This document shows, piece by piece, positions 10,107 through 20,281 of a stretch of 64,000 bases of DNA; positions within the stretch are counted from its first letter, which is position 1, and every line of letters begins with the position of its first letter. A model generated the notes under the pieces. It searched no databases. It was not told the DNA's origin and was given only the letters and a program-made list of their open reading frames with translations. The DNA comes from Aquilaria yunnanensis (lineage: Eukaryota; Streptophyta; Magnoliopsida; Malvales; Thymelaeaceae), in contig CM077597.1 in NCBI GenBank assembly GCA_039654915.1, positions 36,864,001-36,928,000 of the forward strand, written 5' to 3'. Made by a program: the position numbers and the translations under genes.

Positions 10107-13100
10107 ATGGCACAAAACACATCGACACTTTCATTGCGATCGATCCTTGAGAAGGAAAAACTGAATGGGACCAACTTTCTCAAATGGTACCGAAACTTGA
10201 GGATAGTCCTCAAACAAGAGAGAAAGGCATATGTCCTAGAGCAGCCCATTCCGAATGAGCCTGCTGCCACTGCTCCAAGAGCTGAAAGGGATGCTCACAA
10301 GAGGCATTCTGATGATGCTTTGGATGTTGCATGCCTCATGCTTATTACCATGGAATCTGAGCTTCAGAAGCAACATGAGAACATGGGGGCGTTCGATATG
10401 ATCGAACATCTCAAAATGCTTTTCCAAGAGCAAGCTAGGCATGAGAGGTTTGAGACCTCTAAGGCATTGTTTCAGTGCAAGATGTCTGAAAGAAGTCCCG
10501 TGGGTCCTCATGTGCTCAAGATGATTGGGTACATTGAGAATCTTGAGAATTTGGGATTTGCTCTTCAGAAAGAGTTGGCTATTGATGTAGTCTTGCAATC
10601 GTTGCCTGAAAGCTACAGTCAGTTCGTCATGAACTATAACATGAATGACCTTGACAAGTCCCTCCCTGAATTGCTCAACATGTTGAGAACTGCTGAGCAA
10701 AACCTTAAGAAGGCTAAGCCCATTTTGATGGTTCAAAAGGGCAAGGGAAAAGGAAAAGCCAACAAGAAGAAGGATAAAGCTAATGGAAAGTCCAATGCTA
10801 GTTCTTCTTCAGCTGCACTGAAACCAAAGGGTGGTGTGGCAAAGGAAGGGGAGTGCTTCCATTGTAAGCAACCTGGACACTGGAAGCGCAACTGCAAGCT
10901 CTATCTTGAAGAACTTGCTAAGGAAAAGGGAAGTAAGACTTCCACTTCAGGTATTTTTGTTATAGAGGCTAACTTTTCTACTTCCTCATCTTGGGTATTG
11001 GATACTGGATGTGGATCTCACATTTGTGCAAATGTGCAGGATCTAAGTAGAAGTAGAAGATTGGCCCGAGGTGAAGTGGACCTACGTGTTGGAAATGGAG
11101 CAAGGGTTGCTGCCTTAGCCGTAGGGACTTATGTTCTCACTTTACCTAGTGGATTAGTTTTAGAATTAGACAACTGCTACTTTGTGCCTACTATTAGTAG
11201 AAATTTGATTTCTGTTTCTTGTTTGGACAAGAAAGGTTTTTCATTTATAATAAAGGACAAATGTTGTTCTATTTATTTGAATGAAATCTTTTATGGTAGT
11301 GCTCAACTTAGCAATGGGTTGTATGTTCTAGACCTTGAAGATCCAATCTATAATGTGAATACCAAGAAGGTCAGATTAAATGATTCAAACTTGACCTATC
11401 TCTGGCACTGTCGCTTGGGCCATATAAATGAGACCCGCATATCCAAGCTCCATAAGGATGGACTCTTGGACTCATTTGATTTTGAATCATATGAGACATG
11501 TGAGTCATGTTTGTTGGGCAAGATGACCAAAGCCCCATTCACAGGGCAAAGTGAAAGGGCTAATGACTTACTAGGACTCATACATAGTGATGTATGTGGC
11601 CCTATGTCTACACAAGCTAGAGGAGGTTCCCAATACTTCATTACTTTCACTGATGACTTCAGCAGATATGGCTATGTGTATCTTATGAGACACAAGTCAG
11701 AATCCTTTGAAAAGTTCAAAGAATTCAAGAATGAAGTAGAGAATCAACTCGGGAAGAGTATCAAAGTGCTTCGATCAGATCGAGGTGGAGAGTACTTGGA
11801 TCGAGAATTCCTTGACTATCTGAAAGAGTGTGGTATAATATCACAACTCACTCCGCCAGGTACACCTCAATGGAATGGTGTTTCTGAAAGGAGAAATCGA
11901 ACTCTGTTAGACATGGTTCGCTCCATGATGAGTCAAGCTGACCTTCCAAACTCCTTTTGGGGACATGCTCTAGAGACAGCCGCTTTTACACTAAACCGAG
12001 TTCCATCTAAATCGGTTCAAAAGACACCATATGAGATATGGAGTGGGAGGCGTCCCAATTTGTCTTTTATGAAGATTTGGGGCTGTGATGTTTATGTAAA
12101 ACGTCAATCCTCTAACAAACTAGGGCCCAAATCTCAAAAATGTCTTTTTGTTGGGTATCCCAAAGAAACAAAGGGTTACTATTTCTACAATCCCTCTGAG
12201 CAAAAAGTGTTTGTTGCTCGAACTGGTGTCTTTTTGGAGAAAGAGTTTATCTCTAAAGGAACTAGTGGGAGGAAAGTAGAACTTGAAGAAATTCAAGAAC
12301 AACAAGAAGACATCGAACCTGAAATGGAACCTGAACAGACACCACAAGATGTTGTGGTTCAAGAGTCTGTTCCTGTAGCACAAAGCCCACGTAGGACTGG
12401 TAGGATTCGGCGTGAGCCCGAGAGATATGGATTTCTCGTGACTCACATCGGTGATGTGATGCTCATGGATCAAGATGAGCCCACAACCTACCAACAAGCT
12501 ATGTCGGGGCCTGACTCTGAGAAGTGGCTAATGGCCATGAAATCCGAGATGGAATCCATGTATGAAAACCAAGTATGGACTTTGGTTGACCCACCTGAAG
12601 GGGTAAAACCTATAGGGTGCAAATGGGTTTTCAAGAAGAAAACTGACATGGATGGTAATGTGATTACCTTTAAGGGAAGATTGGTTGCAAAAGGTTTCAA
12701 GCAAATTCATGGTATTGACTATGATGAAACTTTTTCACCAGTTGCTATGCTTAAATCCATCCGAATTTTGTTTGCTATTGCTGCACACTATGATTTTGAG
12801 ATATGGCAAATGGATGTCAAAACTGCATTCCTAAATGGAAAGCTACTTGAGGATGTGTACATGACACAGCTTGAGGGTTTTGTCACTCCTGGGAATGCCA
12901 ATAAAGTGTGCAAATTGCAAAGGTCCATTTATGGACTGAAGCAAGCTTCTCGAAGTTGGAATCTTCGTTTTGATGATGCAATCAATGAGTTTGGTTTTAT
13001 CAAAAATGAAGATGAACCTTGTGTCTACAAGAAGGTTAGTGGGAGCGCTATTGTCTTCTTGGTGTTGTATGTAGATGACATACTACTCATCGGGAATGAC

Positions 13101-14078
13101 ATTCCTGAGCTACAGTCTGTGAAGACTTGGCTAAGGAAATGTTTCTCTATGAAGGACTTGGGTGAAGCAGCCTATGTGTTAGGCATCAGGATCTATAGAG
13201 ATAGATCTAGAAAGCTTCTTGGCCTAAGTCAAAGTACATATATTGACAAGGTGCTAAAGAGGTTTAGCATGCAAGATTCCAAGAAAGGATTCTTGCCCAT
13301 GTCACATGGTATCACTCTTTCTAGATCTCAGTGTCCGAGTACAACCGAGGAGAGAGAGCGCATGAGTAAGATTCCATATGCCTCAGCAATTGGATCTATC
13401 ATGTATGCCATGATATGTACTCATCCCGATGTCTCATATGCTTTGAGCATGACGAGTAGGTACCAATCGAACCCCGGTGAAAGTCACTGGACAGCTGTTA
13501 AGAACATCCTTAAGTACTTACGAAGGACTAAGGATGCATTCTTGGTCTTTGGAGGTGAAGATGAGCTTGTTGTAAGGGGTTACACCGATGCAAGCTTCCA
13601 ATCCGATAAGGATGATTTTAGATCGCAATCTGGTTATGTGTTTTGTATTGGTGGTGGTGCTGTAAGCTGGAAGAGTTCAAAGAAAGAGACAGTAGCTGAC
13701 TCTACAACAGAATCTGAGTACATTGCCGCCTCTGATGCTGCGAAGGAGGCAGTTTGGATCAAGAAGTTCATCACTGAACTTGGAGTGGTTCCAAGCATTG
13801 TTGACCCGATAGAGCTCTATTGTGACAACAATGGAGCAATCGCACAGGCTAAGGAACCTCGATCTCACCAGCGATCCAAACACATACTCCGACGCTATCA
13901 TCTCATCAGGGAGATCATTGAGAGGGGTGATGTAAGGATATGCAGGACTTCGACAGACAGCAACATTGCTGATCCACTGACAAAGCCCCTTACGCAGCAG
14001 AAGCATGATAGCCATTCTAGATCCATCGGTATTAGATACATGGATGATTGGCTTTTAGTGCAAGTGGGAGATTGTTAG
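10107..14078 (+). CDS. Copia gag-pol polyprotein, intact
   Basis: A single frame of 1323 codons makes gag and pol without frameshift. The ATG is in a strong context (accATGGc). Domains in order: gag about 1-240; CCHC zinc knuckle at C250, C253, H258, C263; aspartic protease with WVLDTG at 296-301 (catalytic D299); integrase zinc site H434, H439, C465, C468; integrase catalytic D495, D558 and E594 with the usual 35-residue spacing between the last two; reverse transcriptase with YVDD at 988-991; RNase H with D1161, E1202 and D1240. No envelope-like domain. The stop codon TAG is formed by bases of the 3' LTR (14076-14078). One oddity is TQLEGF in the reverse transcriptase, where the copia-2 copy and most relatives have TQPEGF. 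Otherwise no defect is visible, so the element may still be able to move. Confidence 0.95.
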   Translation: MAQNTSTLSLRSILEKEKLNGTNFLKWYRNLRIVLKQERKAYVLEQPIPNEPAATAPRAERDAHKRHSDDALDVACLMLITMESELQKQHENMGAFDMIEHLKMLFQEQARHERFETSKALFQCKMSERSPVGPHVLKMIGYIENLENLGFALQKELAIDVVLQSLPESYSQFVMNYNMNDLDKSLPELLNMLRTAEQNLKKAKPILMVQKGKGKGKANKKKDKANGKSNASSSSAALKPKGGVAKEGECFHCKQPGHWKRNCKLYLEELAKEKGSKTSTSGIFVIEANFSTSSSWVLDTGCGSHICANVQDLSRSRRLARGEVDLRVGNGARVAALAVGTYVLTLPSGLVLELDNCYFVPTISRNLISVSCLDKKGFSFIIKDKCCSIYLNEIFYGSAQLSNGLYVLDLEDPIYNVNTKKVRLNDSNLTYLWHCRLGHINETRISKLHKDGLLDSFDFESYETCESCLLGKMTKAPFTGQSERANDLLGLIHSDVCGPMSTQARGGSQYFITFTDDFSRYGYVYLMRHKSESFEKFKEFKNEVENQLGKSIKVLRSDRGGEYLDREFLDYLKECGIISQLTPPGTPQWNGVSERRNRTLLDMVRSMMSQADLPNSFWGHALETAAFTLNRVPSKSVQKTPYEIWSGRRPNLSFMKIWGCDVYVKRQSSNKLGPKSQKCLFVGYPKETKGYYFYNPSEQKVFVARTGVFLEKEFISKGTSGRKVELEEIQEQQEDIEPEMEPEQTPQDVVVQESVPVAQSPRRTGRIRREPERYGFLVTHIGDVMLMDQDEPTTYQQAMSGPDSEKWLMAMKSEMESMYENQVWTLVDPPEGVKPIGCKWVFKKKTDMDGNVITFKGRLVAKGFKQIHGIDYDETFSPVAMLKSIRILFAIAAHYDFEIWQMDVKTAFLNGKLLEDVYMTQLEGFVTPGNANKVCKLQRSIYGLKQASRSWNLRFDDAINEFGFIKNEDEPCVYKKVSGSAIVFLVLYVDDILLIGNDIPELQSVKTWLRKCFSMKDLGEAAYVLGIRIYRDRSRKLLGLSQSTYIDKVLKRFSMQDSKKGFLPMSHGITLSRSQCPSTTEERERMSKIPYASAIGSIMYAMICTHPDVSYALSMTSRYQSNPGESHWTAVKNILKYLRRTKDAFLVFGGEDELVVRGYTDASFQSDKDDFRSQSGYVFCIGGGAVSWKSSKKETVADSTTESEYIAASDAAKEAVWIKKFITELGVVPSIVDPIELYCDNNGAIAQAKEPRSHQRSKHILRRYHLIREIIERGDVRICRTSTDSNIADPLTKPLTQQKHDSHSRSIGIRYMDDWLLVQVGDC
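14058..14072 (+). other. Polypurine tract of copia-1
   Basis: The sequence gtgcaagtgggagat directly before the 3' LTR is the usual plus-strand primer of plant copia elements. It lies inside the end of the gag-pol frame. The reverse complement is found at the matching place in copia-2 (21699-21713). Confidence 0.85.
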
Positions 14079-15489
14079 TGTTGTGCCCAAAAAGCCAATC
14101 ATGAGATGATTGTATTTTTGCAAATTGAGTCATGATATTTTATTGAGGCATTAATCCAGCAATTTTGTTTGTTGTTTTGTTTCTGCGTAACGTAATAAAC
14201 ATAATTGTAACCCTAGAATAATGATATTCTTAAACGTCCCTAGTCTAGTATTATTATGGAGCGGGTTGCAATAATACATAATGACTAGCATATGTGGAGA
14301 CTAATAAGAGATATGTAGTCTACATATGGGTACAAGTTGGAGAACTTGTGTACTGGACCGACCCACCATGAGAACACTTCATGGATCGTTATATGAGTGT
14401 CATAAGTGATTCTCATAGTGATCATGGTATATGTAGTCCTTCGACCTAAGATCATCAAGGTTCCCTACATGTGAGTCACATACTTTGATACTTTCCTTTG
14501 TTGCTCGTAACTGAGTGAACTTGAAGGAGGTCATTGGGTATGTCACATATCATGCGGAGGGATTTGTATGATCAAGATGGGATTTGTCCCTCCTATGTAA
14601 CGGGAGTGATATCTTTGGGCCCCTTGATAGAGTGAGACTTAGAAAATGCATGGCCATGCTCCGATGAGTTGATATATGATATCAATGTCATCAGTTTAAG
14701 TTAGTCTACTCGGTAATCAAGAAACCAAAGATTGGGCTATACGAGAATGACACATTCCATGTCTCGTGCTTAGTCTTGATATCTTGGACAAAGGGACAAT
14801 GGCATATATCGGTGATGATCATAAAGGTTTAGTCGATTCACCGACAATCTTGTCACTTGGGTAGCAATGATGTGTTGCTAGACACCGCTCATTGCTTATG
14901 ATCATAAATGTGATTTATGATCATTGCCAACATGGCAAGAGCCTATTGGGTCGCACACGTAGAGCTATTTGGATCATTAGAGTGCATAGGCTAATTATTT
15001 GGGTTATGGTTTCACTTTAATTTCGTATTAATAATGGGCCAAGGAGTTGAGCCATTATTAAGTCCGAAATTAAATCCTAATTGGATTAGGGCTTTGAAAC
15101 CCATTAGGCCTGGAAGTTGAGTCTCACTATAAATACAACTTTTAAGTGAGAAATTCCTAGGTCTCCTTGCCCTAGCCTCCCAAAAAGGACAGCCACACTC
15201 TTCTCTTGCAATTCCTTGGAGGACGCAAGCTAGCACTGCGAGCGCAAGAGAAACGCATCTGCCGGGACGTGGTGGAAGCGTGGTGATCCCGAGAGGCTCG
15301 TGTGGATACCATAGAGAGCCTGAACACGTCAACTGTTCAGGTTTTGTGATTCGACTCTACAGTTGAGTGAGAGATCTCAACCGAAAATTAGGTATGAAAT
15401 TTTCGAACACCCGGTTTACCCCGTTTCACTTGGATCCTGGAGGGTTTCGGTTAAATTCCGCTGCGCTGTTTGGCTCCCGAAACCCAACA
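14073..15489 (+). repeat. 3' LTR of copia-1
   Basis: 1417 bp, the same length as the 5' LTR. The TATA box is at 15128-15135. The first six bases (TGTTAG) supply the gag-pol stop codon. It is followed by the second copy of the target duplication CTTTT. Confidence 0.95.
14899..14923 (+). promoter_or_regulatory. Perfect inverted repeat in the LTR U3 region
   Basis: Two 11-base arms (TGATCATAAAT and ATTTATGATCA) flank gtg. The element is found in every LTR of this family in the window (for example near 36405 and 63475 on plus, and in reverse at 20845, 27770 and 52735), though the copy in the copia-1 5' LTR has one mismatch. It lies about 200 bp upstream of the TATA box, as a dimeric transcription-factor site or an RNA hairpin might. 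Its function is unknown. Confidence 0.5.
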
Positions 15490-17050
15490 CTTTTGGGAGG
15501 AGCTTTCTAATTCAAAATTTTTAGAGTGTAAGGTTCCTTCTTCTTTTCTTATTTCATTAGCATAATACTCACATTGATGTTTTCTACCCTTAGTAGACAT
15601 AGGTGACTATTCAGCCGATTTCTATAAGAAGATCTTCTTAGACCAAGTGAAGAAGGGGAAGAAAGATAAAAAGGCCCCTAAGAGGAACAAGTGAAAGAGT
15701 TCTGGGAAGCCTAGTGTAAAGAAGGCCAAAAAGGCCTTTGCTTAAGCTCTTAAGGTCACAAAGGTTGCTCCCTTAGAGCCCATGGAAGCCAAGTTCCTAA
15801 AGATCCTACTGAGTCCTAGCACTACTATCGAGACCCTTAGTTTGGCTCTCCAAGTGACTAGGGATGAAGAGTCAGAGTGAAGGCAAAGGGAAAAGGGGGA
15901 GATGGTTTTCATCGAAGTCCATAAGGTGAGCGACTCTGAGGACACTACACCTGCCAAGGTCCCTTTTCAAGTTTTGGTCCCCGACTTCTCATCTATAAGT
16001 TTCATTGATTTGAGATAGTAAGATTATAGATGATTGGTTGGGAGCTAACACTGTAATAGAACTTTGGTGCAATTGCACAAGTGAAGCACCAAAACCTAAT
16101 CGGGTCACGAGCCATGAGTGTAAACACTACTGGAGGAATGCCTAAATTCTAGAGAGAAAGGTTTTGAGGGAGCTCTTCTAGTGGTTTAGAGAAGACATGG
16201 ATTTTTTTTCTGAAGATTACTAGGGGATGGTCCCTTAGATGGCGAGGAGCATCATGACCTATGCCACTTTCTGCACTCTGACGGACATGTGTCCGAATGA
16301 AGAGATTCTGGCTGCCTGGTTGATCGAGCGCTTGGCCAAGGTAATACTTGTCTATTCTTTGCCTTGTTTCCTTTTCTTTCCTTGAATCTTGCTTAAAAAT
16401 TTTGGTTGTAGATGCTTGCCATATCGGGGTACTTCTGAGCTTGGTTAGCCAATCAGTCTGAGATTCACTCCAATATGAAGGAGAATCTTGAGAAAATGAG
16501 GTTGGCCTTGCAAACAACTTTCTACAAGTTCGACTAGATGAAGAAAATTGCCAAGGAAAAGGTTTCCTCAGTTCATCAGGAAATCACTGAGGGGAAGAAG
16601 ATGCTGAGCAAGGAGTTTTCCTCCAAGGTGGCCAACCATGGACAAAAGATTGTGGCCTGTACTTTGGAGCACAAGGTCTTCCAGAAGGGGAAAAGTGATT
16701 TGGCTTCTTAGATCACAGTGGTCTTTAGAGAGAAGAAAAAGCTTTGATAAGAACATCAAGAAGATGAAGAAGTCTCACCAAAAAAGGAAGAAGAACATGG
16801 AAGACCTTCTAAAGGTGAAGGAGAAGGCTAAGGGTATGGCCAAGGTATGTTATCAAGAGGTGTTTTGCCTGGCCCATTATCAAATTCTTGGGCAATGTCT
16901 TGATCTTGATATTTGTTTTTTGAATGCCCTTGACCTTTTTGAAGGTGACACTTTTCCTGGTCCATGTGAGAGTATCTGTGTATACCAAAAACTAAATACC
17001 CAGGAAATAGCGGCGAAGGGGATAACCCTCCGGAGCAACCCGAGGATTAG
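15490..17050 (+). pseudogene. Extra antisense frame of the Tat element, second part
   Basis: The frame resumes after the copia-1 insertion. Blocks of a long coiled coil are visible in broken frames: MCPNEEILAAWLIERLAK (about 16285-16340), then Lys/Glu-rich heptads with KMRLALQTTFYKF and EKVSSVHQEITEGKKMLSKE (about 16470-16610). It ends with GDNPPEQPED and a stop at 17048-17050, like the acidic Pro-rich tails of Transposase_28-type plant frames. A likely small intron lies at 16341-16411, gtaata...ttgtag, between ERLAK and MLAIS. Several stops make it a pseudogene. The protein's function is not established in the family. Confidence 0.5.
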
Positions 17051-17559
17051 CTGAAGTAGTCTTCTAGGCCTCCTCCCCTACTTTTATTTCTCTTTGGAAG
17101 TTTTTCCTCTAAGTATTAAAACTATAATTTTCCTTTATTCCTTTATTCTTTGACCCTTCTTTTTATCTGAGGCTTAGCATTTGTATTGGGCCTTTTTTTA
17201 AATATTTGTTGTCCGAAGTTTGAGATTCTCCAAGCATGTTTAATGTCCTTTTTGAGTTTATTCTGACTCAAGCTTTTGTTTCTAGAGTCACAACTATGAC
17301 TTCTTTTACGAGGCTTCTTTGGAGTCCTCTAGTGATGATGTAGGCAGGTTGGCCCTTCTTCCCCTCTTATTAGTTGAAAAACTTAGTTTTGAAAATTTTC
17401 TAAGTGTAAGAATTCTTATGAGAAGTACATAGTTTTGTTCACTTAGAGAAGGCTCATAAGTCATTAGATATTTGCAATTTCTTGTACAAATTTTCCTCTA
17501 GTAATATTTACGCATAGTATTTCTTCAGTGAGTCCACATGCTAGATGTTTTTTTAACTT
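17051..17559. other. Non-coding link between the antisense frame and pol
   Basis: T-rich, no frame recognised. It is the convergent 3'-to-3' zone between the plus-strand extra frame and the minus-strand pol of the Tat element, where both transcripts would end. Confidence 0.4.
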
Positions 17560-18660
17560 GGCTCTGTTGGCATCTTGGAGTCTGTAAACCTCGGGCCTAA
17601 CTTCTTTGGTGACAAGGTAAGGACCTTCCCGATTTGCTTGAAGTATGACATGGGAGGGTCATCGAGGTTCTACTTCCACATTGTGAAGTATGAGGCCACC
17701 CATTTTTATTCCCTTAGGTTTTAGTTTCCAATTTGTTACTGTGACCACCCTCTACTAAAGAGCTTTTCTTGTAATTCTACTATCTCCCTATGTTCCTCTC
17801 TCATATCTATTTTCATTTGCATCCGATATCATTCTTCTCAAGATCGAATATTTGTACTTGAACCAAGGAATGTGTGACCTCGACAGGTATCAATGCTTTA
17901 GTCTAAATGCAAGAGAAAATAGGGTTTTTTGTAGCTCTTTTGAGCATTGTTTGGTGTTTCCATATTGCACTTGGAAATTTCCTTGGCCATTTTCCTTTGG
18001 CTTCTTCCATTCTCTTCTTCAACCCATCCCCCAAAGTTTGGTTGGATAGTTTGACCTAGCCATTACTTTGAGGATGACTAGTTAGGGCAAAGTGTATCTT
18101 TGTACTGAAGTTGGTTGTGAATTCTTGGGAACCTTCGTCAACAAATTGGGTACCATTATCTACCACTAACACCCTTGGGCATCCAAATTAGTAGATGATG
18201 TTTTTCCAGACAATTTTCTAAACTTCTTTTGCCATTATAGTGGTTTGAGGATTGGGCTCTATCCACTTGCTAAAGTAATCCATGACAACTATGTAATTTT
18301 TCACCCCTCTTAAGGCTATTGGTAAGGGGCTAATAAGATAGATCCCTCAAATAGCAAATGGGCAAGGATAACTTGCCAATGTAGTTTCCTTGGATGGTAC
18401 CGTTTGTATAGGAGAGTGTTGTTGGCAGTTTTTGCCATACTTAACTAATTTTTTAGCATCCTTCTTAATGGTAGGCTAGAAGTAACATTGCCATAGGAAT
18501 ACTCTAGCTAAGGCATCTATGCTAATATGGGATCCACACATTCCTGCATGGACTTTTTCTAACACTATTTTTGTGTCTTCCTCTCCAACACACTTTTGGA
18601 GAGGAGTAGAGTGTCCTTCTTTATATAGTTCGCCATTGACGAAGAAGTATCTTCCTGATC
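17560..18660 (-). pseudogene. Tat-type gypsy integrase, decayed
   Basis: Minus-strand codons near 18060-18300 give VKNYIVVMDYFSKWIE, then FGCPRVLVVDNGTQF with the second catalytic Asp, then SHPQSNG with the following Gln codon lost to a stop (so the final Glu region is damaged). Weaker remains of the N-terminal zinc region lie at about 18450-18660. Stops are scattered through the core. The family's role is insertion of the element DNA; this copy cannot do so. Confidence 0.7.
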
Positions 18661-19280
18661 TTTGCCGCCTCCCAAGGGTTTATTGGTAAGCACCCTTCAG
18701 TCAAATAGTCCCTCAGTGGCACCTTCCATCCTTTGTCTATGATCAAGACTGTAAGTATGGTGATGCTCAAGGAGGCACAAATTATTTCCTTAACTTCATC
18801 TCTTTTATCCCATATTCTAGTTTCAGCTATTGAACTAGCAGTTGTAAGTCATTATAGGCTCGAAGAGATCTAATTCTGATCTTCTCTACCAGTTCAAGTC
18901 TTACTATCAGTGACTCATATTTGGTTATATTATTGGTTACATAGAAATTGAATTTGATTGATTTGGCTATCTCAATACCTTCAGGACTTTAAAGTATTAC
19001 TTAAGCCTTTGATGCCCTGGCGCTTGGCACCTAATGCTCCATCTAAAAACAAAGACCACTTTAGCTCTTTTATTTATGAGGTATTCTCATATATTTCCAC
19101 ATTCTCAGTCTATTTGGCAATAAAGTCAACTAGAGCTTGAGCTTTTATTTCCCTTCTTGGTTCATATATGATATCATATGCTTTGAGTTCTATGTACCAT
19201 TTGGAAAAATGGCCTAAACGGTCAACTCTTTTCATGACATCCCTAAGGGGAAAGTTACTTCAGACTATGATGGTGTGACC
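18660..19280 (-). pseudogene. Tat-type gypsy RNase H region, decayed
   Basis: Minus-strand pieces include YEPRREIKAQALVDFIAK (about 19100-19165), the usual link between reverse transcriptase and the extra RNase H of the Tat group, and an LRDYLTEGCLPINPWEAAKI block (about 18655-18720) equivalent to the Y-L-GELP-D-EA linker before integrase. The catalytic part between them is broken by stops. Confidence 0.6.
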
Positions 19281-20281
19281 TTGAAAGTATGGCCAATGCC
19301 TTATTTCGACTAATACCAAGGCATAAATTGCTTTTTGCAGGATCGGATGACGTACTTAGCCACTTACAGAGATTTGTTGATGTAGTAGACTAGCCATTGT
19401 GGTCTGTTGTCTTCTTCATGAACAAGAACCAACTTTACGACCTTCTCGCTTACCATTAGGTACAGAATGAGGAGTTCTCCCTCTTTTGGTTTGCAAAGTG
19501 TAGGTAGCTTCATTAGGTAATGTTTCAATTTTCCCAGGCATCCTTACACTCACAAGTCCAATTTGATTGTTCCTTATCGATATTGGCATTCTTTTTAGGG
19601 GCCTTTGTCAACACCTTGGAAAATGGGTGACATTATTCCCCACATCAAGATATTAATTGACTTAGTGCCATTATCCTGCCAATGAGCCTTTATATGTCCT
19701 TGATGGTCTTGGGTGTCCTCAAATCAAGTAGGACTTTCATCCTTTTTGGATTGGCATCTATGCCTCATTTAGAGAGCATAAATCAGAGGAACTTACCCGC
19801 ATTCACCATAAATACACATTTTTTTGGGTTAAGGCACATACCAAACTTCCTTAATTGTTGGAAGGTCTCCCTTAAATCCCCGATGTGGTCACCCGAATGA
19901 TTGTTTTTTATAATCATGTCATCGATGTATACTTCCATATTGCTTAACTCCTTGTCCATTGGCTGTTGGTATATGCCTCCAGCATTTTTTAGCCTAAAAG
20001 GCATTTGTACATAATAGCAAGTTCCTTCATCTATGATAAAGGATGTTTTTTTCTTCATTGGCAGGGTCCATTTGAATTTGATGATATCCACTAAAGGCAT
20101 CCAAAAAGCTGAATAACTTGTATTCGGCAATGGAATCCATAAGTTGACCAATCGATGACAAACCGTAAAAGTCCTTTGGGTAAGCTTCATTCACTTTAAT
20201 GAAATCGGTGCACATCCGGAGTTTGTCGCTTCCATCCTTGGTGGCTATGATGATGTTGCTTAGCAAATCTAGGTACTTTAC
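19280..20281 (-). pseudogene. Tat-type gypsy reverse transcriptase, main part
   Basis: Open stretches at 19783-20190 and 20027-20281 hold most of the catalytic domain in two frames: LRMCTDFIKVNEAYPKDFYG, FSFLDAFSGYHQIQMDPANE, then MPFRLKNAGGIYQQPMDK, then VYIDDMIIK (the Y-D-D box, here YIDD), then LNPKKCVFMVNAGKFL. The two stretches are linked by a frameshift. The N-terminal part of the domain is at 28457-28700, on the far side of copia-2. Both match the Tat group closely. Confidence 0.85.

Larger units (their letters stand above)
7165..15489 (+). mobile_element. Intact Ty1/copia retrotransposon (copia-1)
   Basis: A complete 8325-bp element: two LTRs of 1417 bp each, TG...CA ends, a primer-binding site matching initiator-Met tRNA, a 1.5-kb leader, one uninterrupted gag-pol frame, a polypurine tract, and a 5-bp target duplication CTTTT (7160-7164 and 15490-15494). 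I count about seven differences between the LTRs, which points to a recent insertion (of the order of 0.2 million years at the rice LTR rate of 1.3e-8, if that rate applies here). Long LTRs and the gag style suggest the Angela/Tork group; the lineage call is tentative. The element sits in the antisense frame of the older Tat element. Confidence 0.95.

Noticed and set aside
10236..12710. Several minus-strand frames of 60-166 codons across copia-1 gag-pol
   Set aside because: They are antisense shadows of the conserved polyprotein and mirror its codon structure; the same frames appear over copia-2.
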